Below, piece by piece: positions 47,667 to 61,100 of a DNA stretch of 64,000 bases. Source of the stretch: Pteria penguin. Taxonomy: Eukaryota > Mollusca > Bivalvia > Pterioida > Pteriidae. The notes under the pieces are model-generated. The model was given only the letters and a program-made list of their open reading frames with translations, did not search any database and was not told where the DNA came from. The position numbers and the translations under genes are program-made. The stretch's first letter is position 1; the number at the start of each line of letters is the position of its first letter. The stretch is taken from assembly GCA_035048485.1 (NCBI GenBank), contig CM068593.1:5155151-5219150 (forward strand). The letters run 5' to 3'.

Positions 47667-50600
47667 ATGTCCAGTATTATATTGTGACTGATCGTTAGGT
47701 ATTATACTGTGACTGGATTGTCAGGTATTATACTGTGACAGGATTGTTAAGTATTAGGATCTGACTGGATTGTCAGGTATTATACTGTGGTGACTGGATT
47801 GTTAGGTATTATACTGTGACTGGATTGTCAGGTATTATAATGTGACTGGATTGTCAGGTATTATACTGTGACTGAATTGGTAGGTATTATACTGTGATTA
47901 GATTGTTAGGTATTATACTGTGACTGGATTGTTTAGTATTATTATGTGACTGGATTGTTAGGCTCAATACTGGGACTGGATTGTCAGGTATTATACTGTG
48001 ACTGGATGGTCAGGTGTTAAAATGTGACTGGATTGTTAGGTATTATACTGTGTGTGGATTGTCAGGTATTATACAGTGACGGGATAGTCAGATATTATAC
48101 TGTAAATGGATTGGATTGGATACTGTGACTGGATTGTTAGGTATTATACTGTGACTGGATAGTCAGGTATTATACTGTGATTGGATTGTCAGGTATTATA
48201 CTGTGACAGGATTATTAGGTATTATACTGTGACTGGATTGTTAGGTATTATACTGTGACTGGATTGTTAGGTATTACACTGTTACAGGATGGTTAAGTAT
48301 TACAATGTGACTAGATTGTGAGTTATAATACTGTGAATAGATTGTCAGGTATTATACTGTGATTGGATTGTCAGGTATTATACTGTGACTGGATTATTAG
48401 GTATTACAGTGTGACTGGATTGTTAAGAATTATACTTTGACTGGATTATTAGGTAGTACACTGTGACCTGATTCTTAATTATTATTCTGTCACTGGATTG
48501 TTAGGTATTATACTGTGATTGGATTGTCAGGTATTATACTGTAACTGGATTGTCAGGTATTATACTGTTACTGGATCGTCAGTTATAATACTGTGACTGG
48601 ATTGTCCGGTATTATACTGTGACTGGAATGTCAGGTATTATACTGTGACTAGATTGTTAAGTATTATACTGATATTAGATTCTGAGGTATTATACTGTGA
48701 CTGGATTGTGAGGTATGATACCTTTAGTGTATTGTTAGGTATTATACTGTGACTGGAATGTTAATTATTATTCTGTGACTGGATTTTTAGGTATTATACT
48801 GTTACTGGATTGTTAGGTATGATCCCGTGACTGTATTATACTGTTACTGGATTTTTAGGTAATATACTTGATTGTCAGCTAGTATACCGCATCTGGATTG
48901 ATAGGTGTTATATCTTTACTGGATTGTTAGGTATTACACTGTGACTGGATTGTCAGGTGTTATACTGTGACTGGATTGTTAGGTATTATACTGTGACTGG
49001 ATTGTCAGGTATTATACCTTTCCTGGATTGTCAGGTATTATACAGTGTCTGGATTGCTATATACTGTACTTCGACTGGTTTGTCAGGCATTTAAATCTGA
49101 CTGGTTTGTTGGGTATTATACTGTGACTGGATTTTCAGGTATTACAATATTACTGGATTGTCAAGTAATATATTGTGACTGGATTGTCAGGTATTATACC
49201 GTGAGTGGATTGTTAGGTATTATACTGTGACTGGGTTGTTAGGTATTATACTGTGACTGAATCGTCAGGTATTTTACTGTGACTGGATTGTCAGGTATTA
49301 TACCTTTCCTGGATTGTCAGGTATCATACTGTGACTGGATTGGTAGGTATTATACTGTGACTGGATTGGTGTATACTCTACTTTGACTGGATTGTTTTGT
49401 ATTATACTGGGACTGGATTGTTAGGTATTATATGATGACTGGATTGATAGGTATTATAGGGTGACTGGATTGTCCGGTATTATATTGTGACTGGATTGTC
49501 ACATATTCTACTGTGACTGGATTGTCAAGTATTTTATTGTGACAGGATTGTTAAGTATTATAATGTGACAGAATTGTCAGGTATTATACTGTGACTGGAT
49601 TGTCAGGTATTATACTATGACTGGATTGTCAGATATTATACTGTGACTGGATTGTTTGGTATTATACTGTGAATGGATTGTCAGATATTATACTTTGACT
49701 GGATTGTCAGGTATTACACTATGACTGGATTGTCAAGTATTATATTGTGACTGGATTGTCACGTATTATACTATGATTGGATTGTTAGGTATTATACTGT
49801 GACTGGATTGTTAGGTATTATACTGTGAGTGAATTGTCAAGTATTATTTTGTGACTGGATTAAGTGTTATACTGTCACTAGATTCTTAGGTATTATATTG
49901 TGACTGAATTGTGAGGTATTATGCTGTAACTGGATTATCAGGTATTATACCGTTACTGGATTGTTAGGTATTATACTGTTACTGGATTGTCACGTATTAT
50001 ACTGTGATTGGATTGTTAGGTATTATACTGTTTCTGGATTGTTAGGTATTATACTGTGACTGGATTGTCAGGTATTATAGTGTGACTGGATTGTTAAGTA
50101 TTATACTGTCACTAGATTCTTAGGTATTATATTATGATTTAATTAATTGTCAGGTATTATACCTTTACTGGATTGTTAGGTATTATACTGTTGCTGGATT
50201 GTTAGGTATGATACCGTGATCATATTATACTGTTACTGGATTTTTAGGTAATATAGTTTGACTTGATTGGCAGGTATTATACGGCATCTGGATTGTTAGG
50301 TATAATACCTTTACTAGATTGTTAGGTATTATACTGTGACTGGATTGTCAGCTATTATACTGTGACTGCATAGTCAGTTATTATACTGTGACTGGATTGT
50401 TAGGTATTATACTGTGACGGGATTGTTATTGATTATACTGTGACTGCAATTAAAGGTTTTATACTGTGACTGGATTGTCCAGTATTATATTGTGACTGAT
50501 TGTTTGGTATTATCCTGTGTCTGGATTGTCAGGTATTGTACTGTGACTGGATTGTTAAGTATTATAATGTGACTGGATTGTCAGGTATTATACTGTGACT

Positions 50601-52176
50601 GGATTGTCAGGTATTATAATGTGACTGGATTGTTAGGTATTATACTGTGAGTGGATTGCCAGGTATTATACAGTGACTGGATAGTCAGATATTATACTGT
50701 AACTGGATTGTCATGTAGTATACTGTGATTAGATTGTTAGGTATTATACTGTGACTGGATAGTCAGGTATTATACTGTGATTGGATTGTCAGGTATTATA
50801 CTGTTACTTTAGTGTTATGTATTATACTGTGAGTGGAATGTTAGGTATTATGCGGTGACTGCAATTAAAGGCATTATACTGTGAGTGGATTGTGCAGAAT
50901 TATGTTGTGACTGATTGTTAGGTATTACACTGTGACTGGATTGTCAGGTATTATACCATGAGAGGATTGTTAAGTATTACAATGTGACTGGATTGTCAGG
51001 TATAATGCGGTGACTGGATTGTCAGGTAGTATACTGTGACTGTATTGTTGGGTATTATACTGTGATTAGATTGTTAGGTATTATACTGTGACTGGATTGT
51101 TTACTATTATTATGTGACTGGATTGTTAGGCTCAATACTGGGACTGGATTGTCAGGTATTATACTGTGACTGGATTATCAGGTGTTAAAATGTGACTGGA
51201 TTGTTAGGTATTATACTGTGTGTGGATTGTCAGGTATTATACAGTGACGGGATAGTCAGATATTATACTGTAAATGGATTGTCAGGTATAATACTGTGAC
51301 TGGATTGTTAGATATTATACTGTGACTGGATAGTCAGGTATTATACTGTGATTGGATTGTCAGATATTATACTGTGACTGGATTATTAGTTATTACATTG
51401 TGACTGGATTGTTAAGAATTATACTGTGACTGGATTATTAGGTATTACACTGTGACCTGATTCTTAATTATTATACTGTGACTGGATTGTCAGGTATTAT
51501 ACTGTGATTGGATTGTCAGGTATTATACTGTAACTGGATTGTCAGGTATTATACTGTGACTGGATTGTCAGTTATAATACTGTGACTGGATAGTCAGGTA
51601 ACATACTGTGACTGGATTGTCAGGTATTACACTGTAACAGGATGGTTAAGTATTCCAATGTGACTAGATTGTGAGGTATAATACTGTGAGTAGATTGTCA
51701 GGTATTATACTGTGACTGGATTGTCAGGTGTTATACTGTGATAAGATGATTAGGTATTACACTGTGACTGGATTGTTAGGTATTATACTGTGACTGAAGT
51801 GTCAGGTATTATACTGTGACTGGATTGTTAGGTAGTACACTGTGACAGGATGGTTAAGTATTAGAGTGTGACTAGATTGTCAGGTATTATACTGTGACTG
51901 AATTGTTAGGTATTATACTGTGATTAGATTATTAGGTATTACACTGTGACTGGATTGTTAGGTATTATACTGTGACTGAAGTGTCAGGTATTATACTGTG
52001 ACTGGATTGTTAGGTATTATACTGTGACTGGTTTTTCAGGTATTATACTGTGACTGGGTTGTCAGGTACTAACTGTGACTTGATTGTCAGGTATTACACT
52101 ATGGCTGGTTTGTCAGGTATTATATTGTGACTGGATTGTCAGGAATTATAATGTGACTGGATAGTCAGGTATTATA
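47667..52176. repeat. higher-order satellite block, long type (4,510 bp)
   Basis: The order of marker variants is the same as in 43314-47666. It is about 157 bp longer, equal to six monomers, around the TTAGGTAGTACACTGTGACAGG stretch near 51830 that the earlier block lacks. Confidence 0.65.
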
Positions 52177-55119
52177 ATGTCCAGTATTATATTGTGACTG
52201 ATCGTTAGGTATTATACTGTGACTGGATTGTCAGGTATTATACTGTGACAGGATTGTTAAGTATTAGGATGTGACTGGATTGTCAGGTATTATACTGTGG
52301 TGACTGGATTGTTAGGTATTATACTGTGACTGGATTGTCAGGTATTATAATGTGACTGGATTGTCAATTATTATACTGTGACTGAATTGTTAGGTATTAT
52401 ACTGTGATTAGATTGTTAGGTATTATAGGGTGACTAGATTGTCCGGTATTATATTGTGACTGGATTGTCACATATTCTTCTGTGACTGGATTGTCAAGTA
52501 TTTTATTGTGACAGGATTGTTAAGTATTATAATGTGACAGAATTGTCAGGTATTATACTGTGACTGGATTGTCAGGTATTATACTGTGACTGGATTGTCA
52601 GATATTATACTGTGACTGGATTGTTTGGTATTATACTGTGAATGGATTGTCAGATATTATACTGTGACTGGATTGTCAGGTATTACACTATGACTGGATT
52701 GTCAAGTATTATATTGTGACTGGATTGTCACGTATTAAACTTTGACTGGATTGTCACGTATTATACTATGATTGGATTGTTATGTATTATACTGTGACTG
52801 GATTGTTAGGTATTATACTGTGAGTGAATTGTCAAGTATTATTGTGTGACTGGATTAAGTGTTATACTGTCACTAGATTCTTAGGTATTATATTGTGACT
52901 TAATTGTGAGGTATTATGCTGTAACTGGATTATCAGGTATTATACCGTTACTGGATTGTTAGGTATTATACTGTTACTGGATTGTCACGTATTATACTGT
53001 GATTGGATTGTTAGGTATTATACTGTTACTGGATTATTAGGTATTATACTGTGACTGGATTGTCAGGTATTATAGTGTGACTGGATTGTTAAGTATTATA
53101 CTGTCACTAGATTCTTAGGTATTATATTATGATTTAATTAATTGTCAGGTATTATACCTTTACTGGATTGTTAGGTATTATACTGTTGCTGGATTGTTAG
53201 GTATGATACCGTGATCATATTATACTGTTACTGGATTTTTAGGTAGTATAGTTTGACTTGATTGGCAGGTATTATACGGCATCTGGATTGTTAGGTATTA
53301 TACCTTTACTAGATTGTTAGGTATTATACTGTGACTGGATTGTCAGCTATTATACTGTGACTGGATAGTCAGTTATTATACTGTGCCTGGATTGTTAGGT
53401 ATTATACTGTGACGGGATTGTTATTGATTATACTGTGACTGCAATTAAAGGTTTTATACTGTGACTGGATTGTCCAGTATTATATTGTGACTGATTGTTT
53501 GGTATTATCCTGTGTCTGGATTGTCAGGTATTGTACTGTGACTGGATTGTTAAGTATTATAATGTGACTGGATTGTCAGGTATTATACTGTGACTGGATT
53601 GTCAGGTATTATAATGTGACTGGATTGTTAGGTATTATACTGTGAGTGGATTGCCAGGTATTATACAGTGACTGGATAGTCAGATATTATACTGTAACTG
53701 GATTGTCATGTATTATACTGTGATTAGATTGTTAGGTATTATACTGTAACTGGATAGTCAGGTATTATACTGTGATTGGATTGTCAGGTATTATACTGTT
53801 ACTTTAGTGTTATGTATTATACTGTGAGTGGAATGTTAGGTATTATGCGGTGACTGCAATTAAAGGCATTATACTGTGAGTGGATTGTGCAGAATTATGT
53901 TGTGACTGATTATTAGGTATTACGTTGTGACTGGATTGTCAGGCATTATATCGTGAGAGGATTGTTAAGTATTACAATGTGACTGGATTGTCAGGTATAA
54001 TGCGGTGACTGGATTGTCAGGTATTATACTGTGACTGTATTGTTAGGTATTATACTGTGATTAGATTGTTAGGTATTATACTGTGACTGGATTGTTTACT
54101 ATTATTATGTGACTGGATTGTTAGGCTCAATACTGGGACTAGATTGTCAGGTATTATACTGTGACTGGATTATCAGGTGTTAAAATGTGACTGGATTGTT
54201 AGGTATTATACTGTGTGTGGATTGTCAGGTATTATACAGTGACGGGATAGTCAGATATTATACTGTAAATGGATTGTCAGGTATAATACTGTGACTGGAT
54301 TGTTAGGTATTATACTGTGACTGGATAGTCAGGTATTATACTGTGATTGGATTGTCAGATATTATACTGTGACTGGATTATTAGTTATTACATTGTGACT
54401 GGATTGTTAAGAATTATACTGTGACTGGATTATTAGGTATTACACTGTGACCTGATTTTTAATTATTATACTGTGACTGGATTGTTAGGTATTATACTGT
54501 GATTGGATTGTCAGGTATTATACTGTAACTGGATTGTCAGGTATTATACTGTGACTGGATTGTCAGTTATAATACTGTGACTGGATAGTCAGGTAACATA
54601 CTGTGACTGGATTGTCAGGTATTACACTGTGACAGGATGGTTAAGTATTCCAATGTGACTAGATTGTGAGGTATAATACTGTGAGTGGATTGTCAGGTAT
54701 TATACTGTGACTGGATTGTCAGGTGTTATACTGTGATAAGATGATTAGGTATTACACTGTGACTGGATTGTTAAGTATTATACTGTGACTGAAGTGTCAG
54801 GTATTATACTGTGACTGGATTGTTAGGTAGTACACTGTGACAGGATGGTTAAGTATTCTAGTGTGACTAGATTGTCAGGTATTATACTGTGACTGAATTG
54901 TTAGGTATTATACTGTGATTAGATTATTAGGTATTACACTGTGACTGGATTGTTAGGTATTATACTGTGACTGAAGTGTCAGGTATTATACTGTGACTGG
55001 GTTGTCAGGTACTAACTGTGACTTGATTGTCAGGTATTACACTATGGCTGGTTTGTCAGGTATTATATTGTGACTGGATTGTCAGGAATTATAATGTGAC
55101 TGGATAGTCAGGTATTATA
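52177..55119. repeat. higher-order satellite block, short type (2,943 bp, second copy)
   Basis: It has the same length and the same deletion junction (near 52427) as 40371-43313. The displacement between the two is 11,806 bp, and the TGATTTAATTAATTGTC markers (41324 and 53130) show the identical shift. Confidence 0.7.
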
Positions 55120-58100
55120 ATGTCCAGTATTATATTATGACTGATCGTTAGGTATTATACTGTGACTGGATTGTCAGGTATTATACTGTGACAGGATTGT
55201 TAAGTATTAGGATGTGACTGGATTGTCAGGTATTATACTGTGGTGACTGGATTGTTAGGTATTATACTGTGACTGGATTGTCAGGTATTATAATGTGACT
55301 GGATTGTCAGGTATTATACTGTGACTGAATTGGTAGGTATTATACTGTGATTAGATTGTTAGGTATTATACTGTGACTGGATTGTTTAGTATTATTATGT
55401 GACTGGATTGTTAGGCTTAATACTGGGACTGGATTGTCAGGTATTATACTGTGACTGGATTGTCAGGTGTTAAAATGTGACTGGATTGTTAGGTATTATA
55501 CTGTGTGTGGATTGTCAGGTATTATACAGTGACGGGATAGTCAGATATTATACTGTAAATGGATTGGATTGGATACTGTGACTGGATTGTTAGGTATTAT
55601 ACTGTGACTGGATAGTCAGGTATTATACTGTGATTGGATTGTCAGGTATTATACTGTGACTGGATTATTAGGTATTATACTGTGACTGGATTGTTAGGTA
55701 TTATACGGTGCCGGTATTGTTAGGTATTACACTGTTACAGGATGGTTAAGTATTACAATGTGACTAGATTGTGAGGTATAATACTGTGAATAGATTGTCA
55801 GGTATTATACTGTGATTGGATTGTCAGGTATTATACTGTGACTGGATTATTAGGTATTACAGTGTGACTGGATTGTTAAGAATTATACTGTGACTGGATT
55901 ATTAGGTATTACACTGTGACCTGATTCTTAATTATTATTCTGTCACTGGATTGTTAGGTATTATACTGTGATTGGATTGTCAGGTATTATACTGTAACTG
56001 GATTGTCAGGTATTATACTGTTACTGGATCGTCAGTTATAATACTGTGACTGGATAGTCAGGTAAAATACTGTGACTGGATTGTCAGGTATTACACTGTG
56101 ACAGGATGGTTGAGTATTCTAATGTGACTAGATTGTGAGGTATAATAGTGTGAATGGATTGTCAGGTATTATACTGTGAAAAGATGATTAGGTATTACAC
56201 TTTGACTGGATTGTTAAGAATTATACTGTGATTGGATTGTCAGGTATTATACTGTGACTGGATTATTAGGTATTACAGTGTGACTGGATTGTTAAGAATT
56301 ATACTGTGACTGGATTATTAGGTATTACACTGTGACCTGATTCTTAATTATTATACTGTCACTGGATTGTTAGGTATTATACTATGATTGAAGTGTCAGG
56401 TATTACAGTGTGACTGGATTGTCAGGTAGTACACTGTGACAGGATGGTTAAGTATTCTAATGTGACTAGATTGTCAGGTATTGTACTGTGACTGAATTGT
56501 TAGGTATTATACTGTGATTAGATTGTTAGGTATTACACTGTGACTGGATCGTTAGGTATTATACTGTGACTGAAGTGTCAGGTATTATACTGTGACTGGA
56601 TTGTGAGGTATTATACTGTGACTGGTTTTTCAGGTATTATACTGTGACTGGGTTGTCAGGTACTAACTGTGAATTGATTGTCAGGTATTACACTATGGCT
56701 GATTTGTCAGGTATTATATTGTGACTGGATTGTCAGGTATTATAATGTGACTTGATAGTCAGGTATTATAATGTCCAGTATTATATTGTGACTGATTGTA
56801 AGGTATTATACTGTGACTGGATTGTCAAGTATTATACTGTGACAGGATTGTTAAGTATTAGAATGTGACTTTATTGTCAGGTATTATCCTGTGACTGGAT
56901 TGTTAGGTATTATACTGTGACTGGATTGTTAGGTATTACACTGTGACAGGATGGTTAAGTATTATAATGTGACTAGATTATGAGGTATAATACTGTAATT
57001 GGATTGTCAGGTATTATAATGTGACTAGATTGTCAGGTAGTATACTGTTACTGGATTGTTAGGTATGATACCGTGACTGTATTTTACTGTTACTGGATTG
57101 TTAGGTAATATAGTTTGACTTGATTGTCAGGTATTATACGGCATCTGGATTGTCAGGTATTATACCTTTACTGGATTGTTAAGTATTATATTGTGACTGG
57201 ACTGTTAGTTATTATACTGTGACTGGATTTTTAAATACTGTACTCTGACTGGATTGTCAGGTATTATACTGTGACTGAAGTGTCAGGTATTATACGGTGA
57301 CTGAATTGTTGGGTATTATACTGTGATTAGATTGTTAGGTATTACAGTGGGACTGGATTGTCAGGTATTATACTGTGACAGGATTTTTAAGTATTATTAT
57401 GTGACTGGATTGTCAGGTATTATACTGTGACTGGATTGTTAGGTATTATACTGTGACTGGATTGTTAGGTATTATACTGTGACTGGATTGTCAGGTACTA
57501 ACTGTGATTTGATTGCCAGGATTGTGAGGTACTAAACTGTGACTGGATTATTAGGTATTACACTGTGACTGGATTGTTAGGTATTATACTGTGAGTGGAT
57601 TTTCAGGTATTATACAGTGACTGGATTGTCAGGTATTATACTGTAACTCGATTGTCAGGTATTATACTGTTACTGGATTGTCAGGTATTATACTGTTACT
57701 CTAGTGATAGGTATTATAATGTGACTGGATTGTGAGGTATTATACTGTGACTGGATTTTTATTTATTATACGGTGACTGCAATTAAAGGTGTTATACTGT
57801 GACTGGATTGTCCAGTATTATATTGTGACTGGATTTTCAGGTATTATACCATGACTTGATAGTTAAGTATTATATTGTGACTGGGTTGTCAGGTATTGTA
57901 CTGTAACTGGGTTGTCAGATATTATACTCTGACTGGATTGTGAGTTATTATACTATGACTTGTCAGGTATTGTGACTGGATTTTGAGGTATTATACTGCA
58001 ACTGGATTGTCAGGTATTATACTGTAACTGGATTGTTAGGTATTATACTGTTACTGGATTACCAGAAATAATACTATCACTGGATTGTTAGGTATTATAC

Positions 58101-61100
58101 TGTGACTGGATGGTTGAATAAGTGGGTACTGTACTGTGACTGAATTGGTAGGTACTGGTACTGTTAATGGATTGTTAGGTACTTTACTGTGATTGGATTG
58201 GTAGGTTATGGTGCTGTGACTCGATTGGTAGGTACTAAACTGTCACTGGATTGTTAGGTACTGTGCTGTGTCTGGACGGATAGGTACTATATCGATCTGG
58301 ATTGTTAGATAATGAAGTGTGACGGGATTGTTAGGTACTGTACTGTGACTGTTTTTTAGGTACTGTACTGTGACTGGACGTTTAGGTACTATACTGTGAC
58401 TGGATTGTTAGATACTGAACTGTGACTGGATTGTCAGATATCATACTGTTACTGGATTGTTAGGTATTATACTGTGACCGGATTGTTAGGTATTGTACAG
58501 TGACTGTTTTGTCAGGTGTTAAAGTGTGGCTTGATTGTTAGGTACTGTACTGTGCCTGGATTGTGAGGTATTATACTTTGACTGGATTGTTAGGTATTAT
58601 TCTTAGACTAGATTGTCAGGTATTATACTATGTCTGGATTGTCAGATATCATACTGTGACGGGATAATTAGGTATTATACTGTGACTGAATGTTAGGCGG
58701 TATACTATGACTGGATTGCCAGATATTTTGCTCTGATTGGATTGATAGGTATTATACTGTTACTGGGTTGTCAGTTATTATACGGTGACTGGATTGTCAG
58801 GTATTACACTATGACTGGATTGTCAGGTATTATACTGTGACTGGTTTGTTAGGCATTATGTGTGGGTACTGTACTGTGACTAAATTGGTAGGTACTGGTA
58901 CTGTAAATGGATTGTTAGGTACTGTACTGTGACTGGATTGGTAGGTTATGGTACTCTTACTGGATTGGTAGGTACTAAACTGTCACTGGATTGTTAGGTA
59001 TTGTATTTAAACTGGACGTTTAGGCACTATATCGGACTGGATTGTTAAATACTGAACTGTGACTGGATTGTTAGGTACTGCACTGTGGCTGTTTTGTTAG
59101 GTTCTGTATTGTGACTGGACGTTTAGGTACTATACTGTGACTGGATTGTTAGAGACTGAACTGTGACTGGATTGTTAGGTATTATACTGTGACTGGATTG
59201 TTAGGTATTATTCTGAGACTAGATTGTCAGGTATTATACTATGTCTGGATTGTCAGGTATCATACTGTGGCTGGATAGTCAGGTATTACACTGTTACTGG
59301 ATTGTCAGATATAATACTATGACTGGATTGTCAGATATTATAACGTCACTGGATTGTCAGGTATTATACTATGACTGGATTGTTAGGTATTATACTGCGA
59401 CGGGATTGATGGGTACTGTACTGTGACTGGATTGTCAGGTATTATACTGTGACTGGATTGTAAGGTACTGTACTGTGACTGGATTGTCAGGTATTATACT
59501 TTGAGTGGATTGTCAGGTATTATACTCTGTCTTGATTGGTAGGTATTATACCATGAGAGGATTTTCAAGTATTATACTATGACTGGATTGTTAGGTACTG
59601 TACTGTGACTGGATTGTCAGGTATTATACTTTGAGTGGATTGTCAGATATTATACTTTGACTGGATTGTCAGGTATTGTACTATGATAGGATTTTCAGGT
59701 AGTATACTGTAACTGGATTGCCAGGTATTTTACTGTGACTGGTTTGTTAGGTATTGTACCGTGACTGGATGATTGAGGAATATACTGTGACTGAATAAGT
59801 GGGTACTGTACTGTGACTGAATTGGTAGGTACTGGTACTGTAAATGGATTGTTAGGTTCTGTACTGTGACTGGATTGGTAGGTTATGGTACTCTTACTGG
59901 ATTGGTAAGTACTAAACTGTCACTGGATTGTTAGGTATTGTATTTAGACTGGACGTTTAGGTACTATATCGGACTGGATTGTTAGATACTGAACTGTGAC
60001 TGGATTGTCAGATATGATACTGTGACTGGATTGTTATTTACTGTACTGTGACTAGATTGTCAGGTATTATATTTGAGTTGATTGTCAGGTATTATACCAT
60101 GACCGGTTTTTCTGGCATTATACTGTGACTGGATTGTTAGGTACTGTACTGTGACTGGATTGTCAGGTATTATACTTTGAGTGGATTGTCAGGTATTATA
60201 CTGTAACTGGATTGCCAGGTATTATACTGTGACTGGATTGTCAGGTATTATAATGTTAGTGGAATGTCAGGTATTATACTGTTACTGGATTGTCAGGTAT
60301 TATACTGTGACTGGATTGATAGGTACAATGACTGGATTGTTTGGTACTGCACTTTGACTGGATTGTTTGGTACTGTACTGCTACTGGACTGTTAAGTTAT
60401 ATACTGTGAGTGGATTGTTATGTACTGTACTGTGACTAGATTGTTATGTACTGAAGTGTGACTGGATTGTTTGGTACTGTACTGTGACTGCATTGTTAGG
60501 TATTGTACTGCTACTGGATTGTTCGGTACTATACTGTGAATTGATTGATAGGTACTGTACTGTTACTGAATTGGTAGGTACTGGTACTGTGACAACAACG
60601 TAAGGTATTATACTGTCACGGGATTGTAAAGTACTTTACTGTGACTGGATTGTCAGGTATTATACTGGTACTGGATTGTTAGGTACTGTACTGTGACAGA
60701 ATTGTTAGATATCATACTGTGACTGGATTGTCAGGTATTACACTGTGACTGAATAAGTGGGTATTGTACTGTGACTGAATTGGTAAGCACTGGTAATGTG
60801 ACTGGATTGTAAGGTTTTGTAGTGTCACTGGATGGTTAGGTAAGATACTGTGACTGAATATATGGGTACTATACTTTGACTAGATTGTAAGGTACTGTAC
60901 TGTGACTGGAGTTTCAGGTAGTGTACTGTGACTGGATTGTCAGGTATTATACTGTAACTGGATTGTCAGGTATTATACTGTGACTGGATTCTTTGGTATT
61001 ATACAGTGACTGGATTGTCAGGTATTATACTGTGACTTGATAGTTAAGTATTATACTGTGACTGGATTGTTAGGTTTTATACTGTTACTGGATTGTCAGG

